A stretch of 64,000 bases of DNA from Novipirellula artificiosorum (lineage in GTDB: Bacteria; Planctomycetota; Planctomycetia; Pirellulales; Pirellulaceae). Where the stretch lies: contig NZ_SJPV01000004.1 of the NCBI RefSeq assembly GCF_007860135.1, positions 62,001-126,000 on the forward strand, given 5' to 3'. The translations under genes and the position numbers were made by a program. A model generated the notes under the pieces. The model ran no database searches, had not been told where the DNA came from, and was given only the letters and a program-made list of their open reading frames with translations. How positions within the stretch are numbered: position 1 is the first letter of the stretch; the number at the start of each line of letters is the position of its first letter. Positions 27,266-35,462 of this stretch are shown here, in pieces.

Positions 27266-28438
27266 CTAGCCCTTTGGCATGAACGGATCGATCTGTAAGC
27301 TCCAGGCATCAAGCCCTCCAGCCAAATTCTTGACATCGGTGAAGCCCAAGTCAAACAAGATCGATACCGCCTGGGCACTTCGGCTGCCCGACTTGCAATG
27401 GACGATGATCGGCGTGTCACGATCCAGTTCATGATGCCGCTGTGATAGCCGGCCTAACGGAATCAGGATCCCGCCAAGGTTGCAAATTTCGTACTCGTGT
27501 GGTTCCCGGACATCGAGCAACTGAAAGGCATTGCCCGACTTCATTCGTTGTTCCAACTCTTTCACTTCGATCTCCGGTGTTTGCGCAGAGCGGGGCGATT
27601 CGGCCGCTCCGCAGTGGACGGGACCGCATAATCGATGGTGGTCAATCAAACTGGTTATCGTGGGATGATCGCCGCAAACGGGGCAATTCAGGTCTCGGCG
27701 AACTTGCATTTCACGAAACCTCATCTCAAGGGCATCCAGAAGCAACAATCGCCCTGAAAGCGATTCTCCTCGACCAAGAATGATCTTGATTGCCTCGGTT
27801 GCTTGGATCGTTCCGATGATGCCCGGCAACACTCCCAAAACGCCTCCTTCGGCACAGTTTGGCACAGCACCCGGCGGTGGAGGTTCGGGATACAGACACC
27901 GATAGCAGGGGCCGCGTTGTTGGCCTTGAATGTGCCCGAATAAGGATGCTTGCCCTTCAAACTGGAAAATCGAACCGTAGCAATTGGGGATCTTCAGCAG
28001 AACACAAACATCATTGACCAAATAGCGCGTGGCAAAGTTATCGGTGCCGTCAATCACGACGGAATAGTCGACAACGATCTGCTTGGCGTTCTCGGAATTC
28101 AATGCGTGCTTGTGCTGATCAACATGAACGAACGGATTGATTTCATGAATCGCCTCAGCAGCGGAGTCGACTTTCGATCGACCAACATCACGCGTACGGT
28201 GAATGATCTGGCGTTGCAAATTCGAAGGATCGACCCTATCAAAGTCAACGATCCCTAAACGTCCCACACCCGCAGCGGCAAGGTAGAGGGCAACCGGCGA
28301 TCCCAACCCGCCTGCACCGACGATCAGCACCGAAGCATCACGCAGCTTTTTCTGTCCCTCCAAGCCGACATCCGGTAAACTCAAATGGCGGGCGTATCGG
28401 ATGGCCTCTTGCTGCGAAAGAGCCTGCTCATTGTTCAT
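27266..28438 (-). CDS. MoeZ-type E1-like adenylyltransferase with rhodanese domain
   Basis: The 390-residue protein has an E1-like ThiF/MoeB domain (about 10-265): ATP-binding GAGGLGS (41-47), DFDRVDPSNLQRQ (65-77), the structural zinc cysteines C178/C181 and C252/C255, and C195 in PNCAEGGVLG. A C-terminal rhodanese domain follows (about 288-390) with active Cys348 in VHCKSGSRSA. This is the MoeZ/MOCS3 architecture that adenylates the C-terminal Gly-Gly of a small sulfur carrier and then thiolates it. The likely partner lies 2 bp upstream, and the ribosome site GGAGGATAAGG overlaps that gene's Gly-Gly-stop codons. It works in the cytoplasm, in molybdopterin, cysteine or thiocofactor synthesis; which one is not clear from the neighbours. 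Confidence 0.92.
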   Translation of the reverse strand: MNNEQALSQQEAIRYARHLSLPDVGLEGQKKLRDASVLIVGAGGLGSPVALYLAAAGVGRLGIVDFDRVDPSNLQRQIIHRTRDVGRSKVDSAAEAIHEINPFVHVDQHKHALNSENAKQIVVDYSVVIDGTDNFATRYLVNDVCVLLKIPNCYGSIFQFEGQASLFGHIQGQQRGPCYRCLYPEPPPPGAVPNCAEGGVLGVLPGIIGTIQATEAIKIILGRGESLSGRLLLLDALEMRFREMQVRRDLNCPVCGDHPTITSLIDHHRLCGPVHCGAAESPRSAQTPEIEVKELEQRMKSGNAFQLLDVREPHEYEICNLGGILIPLGRLSQRHHELDRDTPIIVHCKSGSRSAQAVSILFDLGFTDVKNLAGGLDAWSLQIDPFMPKG

Positions 28439-28440
28439 CC

Positions 28441-28764
28441 TTATCCTCCCGCGATCGCGGGAACAAGCAGTACTTCATCACCCTGTTTCAGCACGGTGTC
28501 GACGTCCTGGAGATCACGTATGTTTTTATCATTGACAAACACATTGACATAGGACGCCAATCGACCACCGTCATCGAAAAGCTGGGTCGCGAGTTCAGGA
28601 TACTGTTGCTGCAAATGAACTAGCAGCTGGGCAACGTTCGCGCCAGCGAGCTCAATCATGGGTTGGTTGTCGGTGTGTTTGCGAAGTACCGTTGGAATCC
28701 TTACCTTCAAAGTCAGGTCGTCCTTAAAACGAGGAAAGATGTTTGCAGTGTTCACAATCGCCAC
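28441..28764 (-). CDS. MoaD/CysO-like ubiquitin-fold sulfur carrier
   Basis: The protein ends in the diagnostic Gly-Gly (LLVPAIAGG), the site adenylated by E1-like enzymes. The core LKVRIPTVLRKHTDNQPMIE and YVNVFVNDKNIRDLQDVDTV matches CysO-type carriers. From ATG 28764 it has 107 residues and overlaps the upstream E1-like gene by 41 bp; the first 18 residues are not family-like. A TTG at 28710 behind AAGGA would give an 89-residue protein that starts exactly at LKVRIP, the normal length for CysO, and may be the true start. It sits between two E1-like genes and is cotranscribed with both. Confidence 0.88.
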   Translation of the reverse strand: MAIVNTANIFPRFKDDLTLKVRIPTVLRKHTDNQPMIELAGANVAQLLVHLQQQYPELATQLFDDGGRLASYVNVFVNDKNIRDLQDVDTVLKQGDEVLLVPAIAGG

Positions 28765-29485
28765 GCCGATTGACCTTTAGCGTCCGAAAGGTCATGTCTC
28801 GCAAATCCATTGTAAGCAAACGGCCCGCCATCGATTCACCGATCCCGGCGATGACCTTTATGGCTTCCATCGCCCCCATGCAGGCGACCGTTCCCGAAAC
28901 GGCGCCAAAAACGGGGAACTGTCGTTTCCAGGATGGCGGTGCTTCGGGGAAAATACATTTCAGGCAGGCCGATTGCCCCGGCAAAACCGTCGTCAATTGA
29001 GCCTCGAGCTCGTACATCGCACATTCGACAAGTGGTTTTCCTTGCTTCACCGCCTGCTCGTTCATCAGGAACCGCTCGGGGAACAGCGGCGCGCAGTCCA
29101 CAACAACATCGCTCTGCTGAACCAACCGAGCCACGTTGGACTCCTTCACATTCTCAGCGACAGCTACGATTTCAAGTCGAGGGTTCAGTTCCAGCAAACG
29201 TCGCTCGACCGACTCGATTCGAGGTTTGCCAATCCAATCGTGAGTCATCAACAGTTGTCGATTCAAGTCGCTAGGCTTGACATTTCCAGCGTGAGCCAGA
29301 ACGAGTTTGCCAACACCGGCTGCCGCAAGTTCGTAAGCCACCACGCTGCCAACGCCGCCGACTCGTGAAACCATCACCGATGCGTTTTTAAGTTTCTGTT
29401 GGCCCAACTCAGCAAAATCGGGGACCCACATTTGCCACTGATAGACGGCACGTTCGTGGTCCGTAAGCGATGGACGATCCGTCAT
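28724..29485 (-). CDS. second, divergent E1-like (HesA/MoeB/ThiF family) protein
   Basis: This 253-residue E1-fold protein keeps GGVGS (43-47), LNRQ (74-77), KPRIE, and the zinc pairs C174/C177 and C244/C247. Several catalytic positions differ from active MoeB: the first glycine of the ATP loop is Ser-Arg-Val (40-42), the acidic pair after strand two is replaced by HAGN (65-68), and the position of MoeZ C195 is Phe193. It has no rhodanese domain. It overlaps the sulfur-carrier gene downstream and lies 38 bp after the secreted unknown upstream. It may deliver or sequester the same carrier, or serve as a regulatory partner of the intact E1. A member of a separate HesA-like subfamily with its own chemistry is equally possible. 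Confidence 0.85.
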   Translation of the reverse strand: MTDRPSLTDHERAVYQWQMWVPDFAELGQQKLKNASVMVSRVGGVGSVVAYELAAAGVGKLVLAHAGNVKPSDLNRQLLMTHDWIGKPRIESVERRLLELNPRLEIVAVAENVKESNVARLVQQSDVVVDCAPLFPERFLMNEQAVKQGKPLVECAMYELEAQLTTVLPGQSACLKCIFPEAPPSWKRQFPVFGAVSGTVACMGAMEAIKVIAGIGESMAGRLLTMDLRDMTFRTLKVNRRGDCEHCKHLSSF

Positions 29486-29522
29486 GAATGAATGCCTTCG
29501 TGATACAAAATGCGAACAACGT

Positions 29523-30587
29523 TCAACGCTTTTGGCGACCTGGTGGGATCGTCAGCAAGACAGGATCGAGGGGCGGTTCTGGCAGCGCCGTGCTCAACTT
29601 GGATCCGCGAAGCTCCTTTTCCCAATCGACTGAGAGTAGCAGATCAAATCCTGGATTCAAGTCTTTGACTTGGCACGAACAGGGGCCGACAATGAAACTT
29701 GATGCTATCGCAATCGTATCAGGCGAAATACCTTTTCCCACCAACGCATACAGCACGCGTCCTCGACCGAGCACGGGAAAGGCCATCGGTTGTTGGATCG
29801 TTTCCAAATCCGACTCGCTACGAAGCAAGGAATTCAGCAAGAATTGTTCGCGAGCGTCATCACGCTTGACCGTTACAATCGAAAACCCAAGACGTAATTC
29901 GATGTCTGCCGCTTCAATCAATACACTGCTCAACTCCATTTCTTCTGCGGAGGGTAGTGAGAGCCGGCTCTGATCCAGTTGGACTTGCTTCCTTAGTGTT
30001 TCCAAACCTGCACGGTCTTGTTGCTCGTCGCCACAAGGAACAAAAATCCAGACAGCGGAATCGCCAGCAAGCAAACGCTCGGTGACCTGTTTTCGGGCGG
30101 GCGAGTTGACAACCGACTCTGCAACGAAGGCGTTCAGCGGGATAACTTGCACGACACGGTCGGGGACTTCTTCCGCTTGCGGTGGATACAATAACAGGAC
30201 GATGGGACCACCCGACTTGCCGTGTTGCTTCCACAGGGCGGCGAGACGCAAATTTGCGATCTGCCGATGGGCGACAGGATCGTCGTTGGAGAACACGTTT
30301 TCACCTGACGATTGATTTTGGGTTAGCGACGATGGGGCTCGCAATTCCGAAACAGACAGCGTTCGGGGTTTGACATTCGCGATACGCTTGGGATCGGTTG
30401 TCTTTGCCCAAATCGCATCGATTCGAGCTTGGTCTTGCTGGCTGAGCGGTTCATCATGCAAAACCAGAATCTCGTAGTTGTCTGAACTCCACTGCTCTAA
30501 AGCGTATCGAAATACTGGAACTTGGCACGCGTAAGTCGCCGTTACAAGGAGTATCGTCGCCAAAGTGGCTTGAAAGAGTCGCTTCAT
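29523..30587 (-). CDS. secreted or membrane-anchored protein of unknown function
   Basis: The 354-residue protein starts at MKRLFQ (30587; an ATG-like start five codons earlier is less likely) with an export signal LATILLVTATYACQVPVFRY; the Cys at the end of the hydrophobic part could be a lipidation site although the lipobox TYAC is weak. I do not recognise a domain. It has a central GPIVLLLYPPQAEEVPDRVV stretch, DSAVWIFVPCGDEQQD and a C-terminal IVGPCSCQVKDLNPGFDLLL with a paired Cys-x-Cys. The CQVPVFRYALEQW start is of a kind common in planctomycetes. It is the first gene of the run that continues into the two E1-like genes and the sulfur carrier, which suggests a role linked to sulfur transfer. 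Confidence 0.75.
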   Translation of the reverse strand: MKRLFQATLATILLVTATYACQVPVFRYALEQWSSDNYEILVLHDEPLSQQDQARIDAIWAKTTDPKRIANVKPRTLSVSELRAPSSLTQNQSSGENVFSNDDPVAHRQIANLRLAALWKQHGKSGGPIVLLLYPPQAEEVPDRVVQVIPLNAFVAESVVNSPARKQVTERLLAGDSAVWIFVPCGDEQQDRAGLETLRKQVQLDQSRLSLPSAEEMELSSVLIEAADIELRLGFSIVTVKRDDAREQFLLNSLLRSESDLETIQQPMAFPVLGRGRVLYALVGKGISPDTIAIASSFIVGPCSCQVKDLNPGFDLLLSVDWEKELRGSKLSTALPEPPLDPVLLTIPPGRQKR

Positions 30588-30759
30588 TTTGGCTGCCAGC
30601 ATTGTTAAGCAAACAAAAGTATTTCGGAAATGCCCGGTCGGTAACCGTCACGCAACACTGCGGATGGTAGACTGGTTCGTGCGTTAAACCATACCCTCGC
30701 AACCGTCGTGAGGGAACAAACGGGCAAGAGTACCTCATTGTCACACAAGTGGATCACCT

Positions 30760-33700
30760 ATGAAAGCTCGACTCGCAGTCTATTGGGATTTGTTGACAAT
30801 GACCCTGTTGATCGGCTTCGTCTTGTCGCCATTTTGTCATGCCCAAGACGCGAATGTCAAACACACTGTCGCTACTGCCAACGCTGCGGACACCTCAGGG
30901 CGGCAAAGCCACAGCGAATCGAGCTACCGGTCGGAAACGAGTGGGCACCCGATAGCAAGGTATCGCCCAATGTCTGATGTAGGGCTGCAGGGTGGATTGA
31001 TTGTTCAGCTTGGCGGTCAAGACACCACCTCTGCGGCGGAGCTAAGTTTAACGGGGCGTTACTTGATTCATCTGCTGGATCCGGATGAGGCGACGACGGG
31101 AACGGCGCAGCAAAGTATACGGGCGAACGGACGTTACGGATTGGCGTGGGCAGAACAGGCACGCGATCTGCAACGGCTGCCCTATTCCGAGAACCTTGTC
31201 AATCTGATTGTCCTTTGCGACTACTCGGTGCCAGCGACGGAATTGCTACGAGTTTTGACCCCAGGGGGTTGTGTACTGATCGCTAATCAGGCATTGCTTG
31301 ATCGGTCTGAATTTGGCATCAAGGGTTTTTCGCCACCGGAACACGTCGGTGATCGGATCATCGTTCGCAAGCTCCGACCCGCCGAGATGGATCACTGGTC
31401 CCATCCACGTCACGCGGCGGATGGTAACGCGGTATCGCTTGATACAATGGTGGGTCCGCCCGAGCGCATCCGTTGGATCGCCGCCGCGACATCCGAAGTC
31501 GAAGGAATGGTGACGGCAGGTGGTCGAAACTTCTATGGCGGCGTCATGGCTCGCGACAGCTTCAACGGATTACGTCTTTGGCACCGCGATCTGACCAAGG
31601 CAGACGAAATCAACCCTATCGAGTTCGAGTTGCCTCGATTATCCGCTAACGTCTCGCGGCCGATTGCTTCCGACAAATGGTTGTTCGCGTCGTTGAAGAA
31701 CCAACTGGTTGCACTCGATGCGGCGACGGGCGATGTGTCGAACAAGTTTGCGAAGGTAAAAATCCCGCGAGCGTTTCTGTTCGATGGGTTTCGTATTATT
31801 GCCGCCGACGACGATTCCGTGCGTGCTTTTGATGCAAAATCAGGCGAACAGCTTTGGAGCGTGCCAATTTCAGAACCACGAAACGTGATCGCTGACGGCG
31901 AGGTCATCGCCTTGCTTTATGGGCGAGTGAAACGAGGTGAAAAGGCGACCGTCGTTGTCCTCGATGCCAAGACGGGCGAACGAAAATGGACTCGCGATGA
32001 CTATCCTTGGTTGATTCGGACGACACGCACCGTGCTAGGCAGTGGCCAATTGGTGTTCGAGGTGTCGACGCTTAGCGATCATGACGACGGCAACGCATTG
32101 CATGTCGTCTCGGCGGCCGACGGCGAGCATGAATGGTCTAAGGAATATGCGCCTGCGATGAATCATGCCCGGCAAGCGAGAGCCATGTTTCTGAAGGACG
32201 ATTTATGGATTCTGCATGGCGGAAAGGTCAACACCGATGAGAAAGAAAAGCTCGCTCGAATCCAACCGCAGATTTCCGCACTCGATCCGCTGACCGGTGA
32301 AGTGCGTCGAACATTGAACGCAGGGTTGACCCACTGCTTTCCACCGGTCGCCACCGCGCGCTATATGTTTGCGGGTGAACTGGACATGACCGATCTTCAA
32401 TCCGGTGAAGTGATTGCGAATCGGATCACGAAAGCCAACTGTTCGCGAGAAAGCGGATGGATACCGGCGAACGGCTTGGTTTATACGACACCCAAGCATT
32501 GCACCTGCTGGCCCATGCTGCGAGGTTTTGTCGCGATGGCATCCGAAACGACCGGAGAAACGGTGGCTAACCGACCGTTGGACCAAATTGATTTTCTGTT
32601 GGAGAAGGGCCCTGCCGAACCCGATCCGTATGCCGCCGAAACGGAGCCAGACGATTGGCCGCTGTATCGGCATGACCGTTGGCGGAGTGCAAGTACCGTG
32701 TCGGCCGGCCCGAACGTTTTGGATCAGAAATGGACAGCTCGTTTGATGGACGAACTGCAGCCCGAGGCAAAGGTTTCCGGGCCGATTTTGCACGATTGGA
32801 AAGACAACCCCGTCGTCAAAGGCCCTCTGAGTGCTCCCACGATCGCCGATGGGACTGCGTTTGTGACTCGGCCGAATGCTCACGAGTTGATCGCGATTGA
32901 CACGGCGTCGGGATCGGTTCGGTGGCGATTCACGGCCAACGGGCGTCTCGATACACCGCCAGCGATTCATCGCGGGCTCTGTTTGTTCGGTTCGGCTGCC
33001 GGTTGGGTTTACGCTCTTCGCGCTGACAATGGTGAATTGGTTTGGCGAATGCGGGCGGCCCCCACGGACGAGCGAATCGTCGTTTGTGGGCAAGTGGAAT
33101 CACCTTGGCCGGTGCCTGGCGCGGTCCTTGTGATGGACGAGATCGCCTACTTTGCCGCTGGCCGACAACCGCTTGCCGATGGCGGCATTTTTGTCTTTGC
33201 GGTCGATCCGATGACAGGCAAACGGCATTGGGTCAAACGTGTCGATAGCGTTCCGCAAAAAGGCTTCTACGAGAACTCAGGATTGGAATTCGATCCGTTT
33301 GATATTCTGCATGCCGAGGGAGATCAGTTGGCGATGTCGCGTTGGATCTTGTCTCTAGACGGCAAGAACATCGACGTCGATAAATGGAACGCATTTGCGA
33401 AAATGAACACAGGCGACGGCGACGCGTGGGTGCCGCGTGGAAGTTGGACTTATGGGGCGAGACATCAAGATCGTTTTCCTGGTGAAGCGCCGCGCCGGCC
33501 GCTGGTCGTGTTTCGAGACGACAATGTTTACAGTTCGCTTGACGGCAGCACCGAGATTTTTCGGCGCGACTTTAATCTCGAAAAAGGCGATCAGTTTGAC
33601 AGCAAATGGATCACCGGTTGGGAAGCGGGCAAGACGGCCAGGGCAGGTGGGAAGCCTTATCGCAACCATCGCATTGCCGTTGATTCGCTGTGGATCAAAG

Positions 33701-33966
33701 ATCCGTTCACCGCGCCCGATGAAGTTCGGAAAGAGCCTGCGATCGGAACCCAACTTCATAACGATATACACGCCATGGCGCTTGCCGGTGATGGAAGGTT
33801 GTACGTGGTCCATCGCGATGGTCGTTTGAAGGTCGTCTCCACGGAAACCGGTTATGTGGAGAAAGAGACACTCGTTCCGCCACCTGCATGGGACGGTTTA
33901 GCGATCGCTGGGAAGTGCGTCTACTTGACTACTCAGGATGGAAGGCTGATTTGTCTCGGTGAGTGA
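30760..33966 (+). CDS. secreted PQQ-type beta-propeller fused to methyltransferase-like domain
   Basis: The 1068-residue protein has a signal peptide (about 1-29, SPFCHAQ). Residues about 75-200 look like a reduced class I methyltransferase: GGLIVQLGGQD (78-88, motif I), LPYSENLVNLIV (near 140, motif IV) and ELLRVLTPGGCVLIA (near 161-175). From about 210 to the end run BamB/PQQ-like propeller blades with ALDAATGDVSNKFAK, AFDAKSGEQLWSVP, VLDAKTGERKWTRD and similar Trp-docking repeats. PKHCTCWPMLRGFVAMA (near 578) is the cysteine pair seen in many large planctomycete propellers. The protein is exported, where SAM is not expected, so the first domain is probably a binding fold. The start ATG follows a 157-bp divergent spacer. 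Confidence 0.85.
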   Translation: MKARLAVYWDLLTMTLLIGFVLSPFCHAQDANVKHTVATANAADTSGRQSHSESSYRSETSGHPIARYRPMSDVGLQGGLIVQLGGQDTTSAAELSLTGRYLIHLLDPDEATTGTAQQSIRANGRYGLAWAEQARDLQRLPYSENLVNLIVLCDYSVPATELLRVLTPGGCVLIANQALLDRSEFGIKGFSPPEHVGDRIIVRKLRPAEMDHWSHPRHAADGNAVSLDTMVGPPERIRWIAAATSEVEGMVTAGGRNFYGGVMARDSFNGLRLWHRDLTKADEINPIEFELPRLSANVSRPIASDKWLFASLKNQLVALDAATGDVSNKFAKVKIPRAFLFDGFRIIAADDDSVRAFDAKSGEQLWSVPISEPRNVIADGEVIALLYGRVKRGEKATVVVLDAKTGERKWTRDDYPWLIRTTRTVLGSGQLVFEVSTLSDHDDGNALHVVSAADGEHEWSKEYAPAMNHARQARAMFLKDDLWILHGGKVNTDEKEKLARIQPQISALDPLTGEVRRTLNAGLTHCFPPVATARYMFAGELDMTDLQSGEVIANRITKANCSRESGWIPANGLVYTTPKHCTCWPMLRGFVAMASETTGETVANRPLDQIDFLLEKGPAEPDPYAAETEPDDWPLYRHDRWRSASTVSAGPNVLDQKWTARLMDELQPEAKVSGPILHDWKDNPVVKGPLSAPTIADGTAFVTRPNAHELIAIDTASGSVRWRFTANGRLDTPPAIHRGLCLFGSAAGWVYALRADNGELVWRMRAAPTDERIVVCGQVESPWPVPGAVLVMDEIAYFAAGRQPLADGGIFVFAVDPMTGKRHWVKRVDSVPQKGFYENSGLEFDPFDILHAEGDQLAMSRWILSLDGKNIDVDKWNAFAKMNTGDGDAWVPRGSWTYGARHQDRFPGEAPRRPLVVFRDDNVYSSLDGSTEIFRRDFNLEKGDQFDSKWITGWEAGKTARAGGKPYRNHRIAVDSLWIKDPFTAPDEVRKEPAIGTQLHNDIHAMALAGDGRLYVVHRDGRLKVVSTETGYVEKETLVPPPAWDGLAIAGKCVYLTTQDGRLICLGE

Positions 33967-33979
33967 TCGGACATGAACA

Positions 33980-35461
33980 CTACGATCGTTTTCTCGCGAC
34001 AGCTCTCGCTTCTGCGTTGGCGAGGTTGATTCGCATCGCCCCGAGCGTCGTTGCATGCTCCGGTAGGACCGCGAGATTGGTTTGTTCGTGTGGGTCTTCA
34101 CTTAAGTCATAGAGCTCTTCTCCGGTCGGCCACAGCGTGTACCGATAGCGTTGTGTGCGAATCGCTTTCCCCAGAGATTTTCCTCGAGTGACGACGGTAT
34201 AGACCACTTCCTTTCCGCTCGCTGACGGATCACGGAGCATCGCGGTTAGGCTTCGACCTTGTAGTTCCGATGGCGGAGTCACGTCGCAGAGTTCCGCGAG
34301 GGTGGGAAACAGGTCGACGAGTTCGACCAAACCTTCGCTTGTGGAACCGGGTGTTGTAGCAAAATGCTCGACCGACTTTGGAACACGAATCACTAATGGC
34401 ACTCGGTCACATTGTTCAAACAACATGACTTTGCCCCACATGAACTTTTCGCCCAGCAAATAGCCATGGTCCGAGGTCAGTACGACGATCGTATCGTCCC
34501 AATGACCACTCTGCTTGAGTGCGTGAAGGACGACACCGATCTGCGCGTCGATGAATGAGATGCAGGCGTGGTAAGCTTGCATGTATTCGCGACGGAGGGC
34601 ATCGTTTTCGATGCCGAACTCAAATCCAAAGCCTTGGTATCGATTCGTCTGTGCAATCTTCGGCACCGTTTTCCAAAACTCCAGCGACGCGGGGGTGAAC
34701 TGCAAGTCCGCCTTCGGGTAGAGGGCGAAATACTTGTCCGGTGCGAGGAAGGGAACATGCGGTTTTTGGATTCCGCAGGCCATGAAGAACGGTTTATCGC
34801 CGTTCGCTTTGTTTGCAAGCCATTCGCTGATCTGCCGAGCGTTCTTTCCATCCTTGTGTTGTTCGTCTTTGAGGCCAGTCGGTCCATAGCCAGGTTGTTG
34901 TCCACGCGTTTGCGGCGCGATGGTTGGGTAGAACTCTCGCCACAATTTCCGCGACTTGCCCGCTTCAATCGATCCGTGTTCCGCTTCAAACTTTTCGCGA
35001 ATCGGAGTCACCATCGGCATCTCGTCATTCTCGAAACGCAGCATCTGATCCCATGCCACTTCGCCGGGATCAATCTTTTCGTTGTGAAAGACTTTGCCAA
35101 CGGCTCCTGTCCAATAGCCTGATTCCTTGAACCGCTGTGGCATCGAGACGGTGCCCGGACGCACCTGCAGAATATCGGATGAATTGTCAAGAATGCCAGT
35201 CGATTGCGGATACAGTCCGTGCAGGAACGAAGCTCTGGAGGGACCGCATACCGGGTATTGGCAATACGCTCGGCGAAAGGTCATGCCATCTGCGGCCAGT
35301 CCATCGAAGGCGGGTGTGATGATGTGTGGATAACCGGATGTCGAAACGTGCGTGTTCAAGTCATCGCAAACAAGGAACAGAACGTTGGGGCGATCAGCGG
35401 CATCGATCCGCAAGGGGCATAGTGCGACCAACAGTAGTAAAGCAAAGAGACGTAGCGTCAT
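33980..35461 (-). CDS. secreted sulfatase, iduronate-2-sulfatase-like
   Basis: The 493-residue protein has a signal peptide (1-22, PLRIDAA). VCDDLNTHVS carries metal-binding Asp33-Asp34 and C72-G-P-S-R is the formylglycine site. GIQKPHVPFLAPDKYF and TSDHGYLLGEKFMWGK are typical of the iduronate-2-sulfatase-like group, closely resembling the enzyme at 19958-21445. Its ATG lies one base after the stop of the broken sulfatase-esterase gene, so it is the last gene of the run that starts with the ECF sigma gene at 43789. It is convergent with the PQQ-propeller gene, with a 13-bp gap. Confidence 0.92.
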   Translation of the reverse strand: MTLRLFALLLLVALCPLRIDAADRPNVLFLVCDDLNTHVSTSGYPHIITPAFDGLAADGMTFRRAYCQYPVCGPSRASFLHGLYPQSTGILDNSSDILQVRPGTVSMPQRFKESGYWTGAVGKVFHNEKIDPGEVAWDQMLRFENDEMPMVTPIREKFEAEHGSIEAGKSRKLWREFYPTIAPQTRGQQPGYGPTGLKDEQHKDGKNARQISEWLANKANGDKPFFMACGIQKPHVPFLAPDKYFALYPKADLQFTPASLEFWKTVPKIAQTNRYQGFGFEFGIENDALRREYMQAYHACISFIDAQIGVVLHALKQSGHWDDTIVVLTSDHGYLLGEKFMWGKVMLFEQCDRVPLVIRVPKSVEHFATTPGSTSEGLVELVDLFPTLAELCDVTPPSELQGRSLTAMLRDPSASGKEVVYTVVTRGKSLGKAIRTQRYRYTLWPTGEELYDLSEDPHEQTNLAVLPEHATTLGAMRINLANAEARAVARKRS

Positions 35462-35462
35462 A

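Noticed and set aside
27266..30587. E1/ubiquitin-like cluster as an anti-phage system (Bil or CBASS type)
   Set aside because: No E2-like, JAB deubiquitinase or CD-NTase gene is present, and the complete E1 carries a rhodanese domain as in sulfur-transfer enzymes. A sulfur-carrier role fits better.
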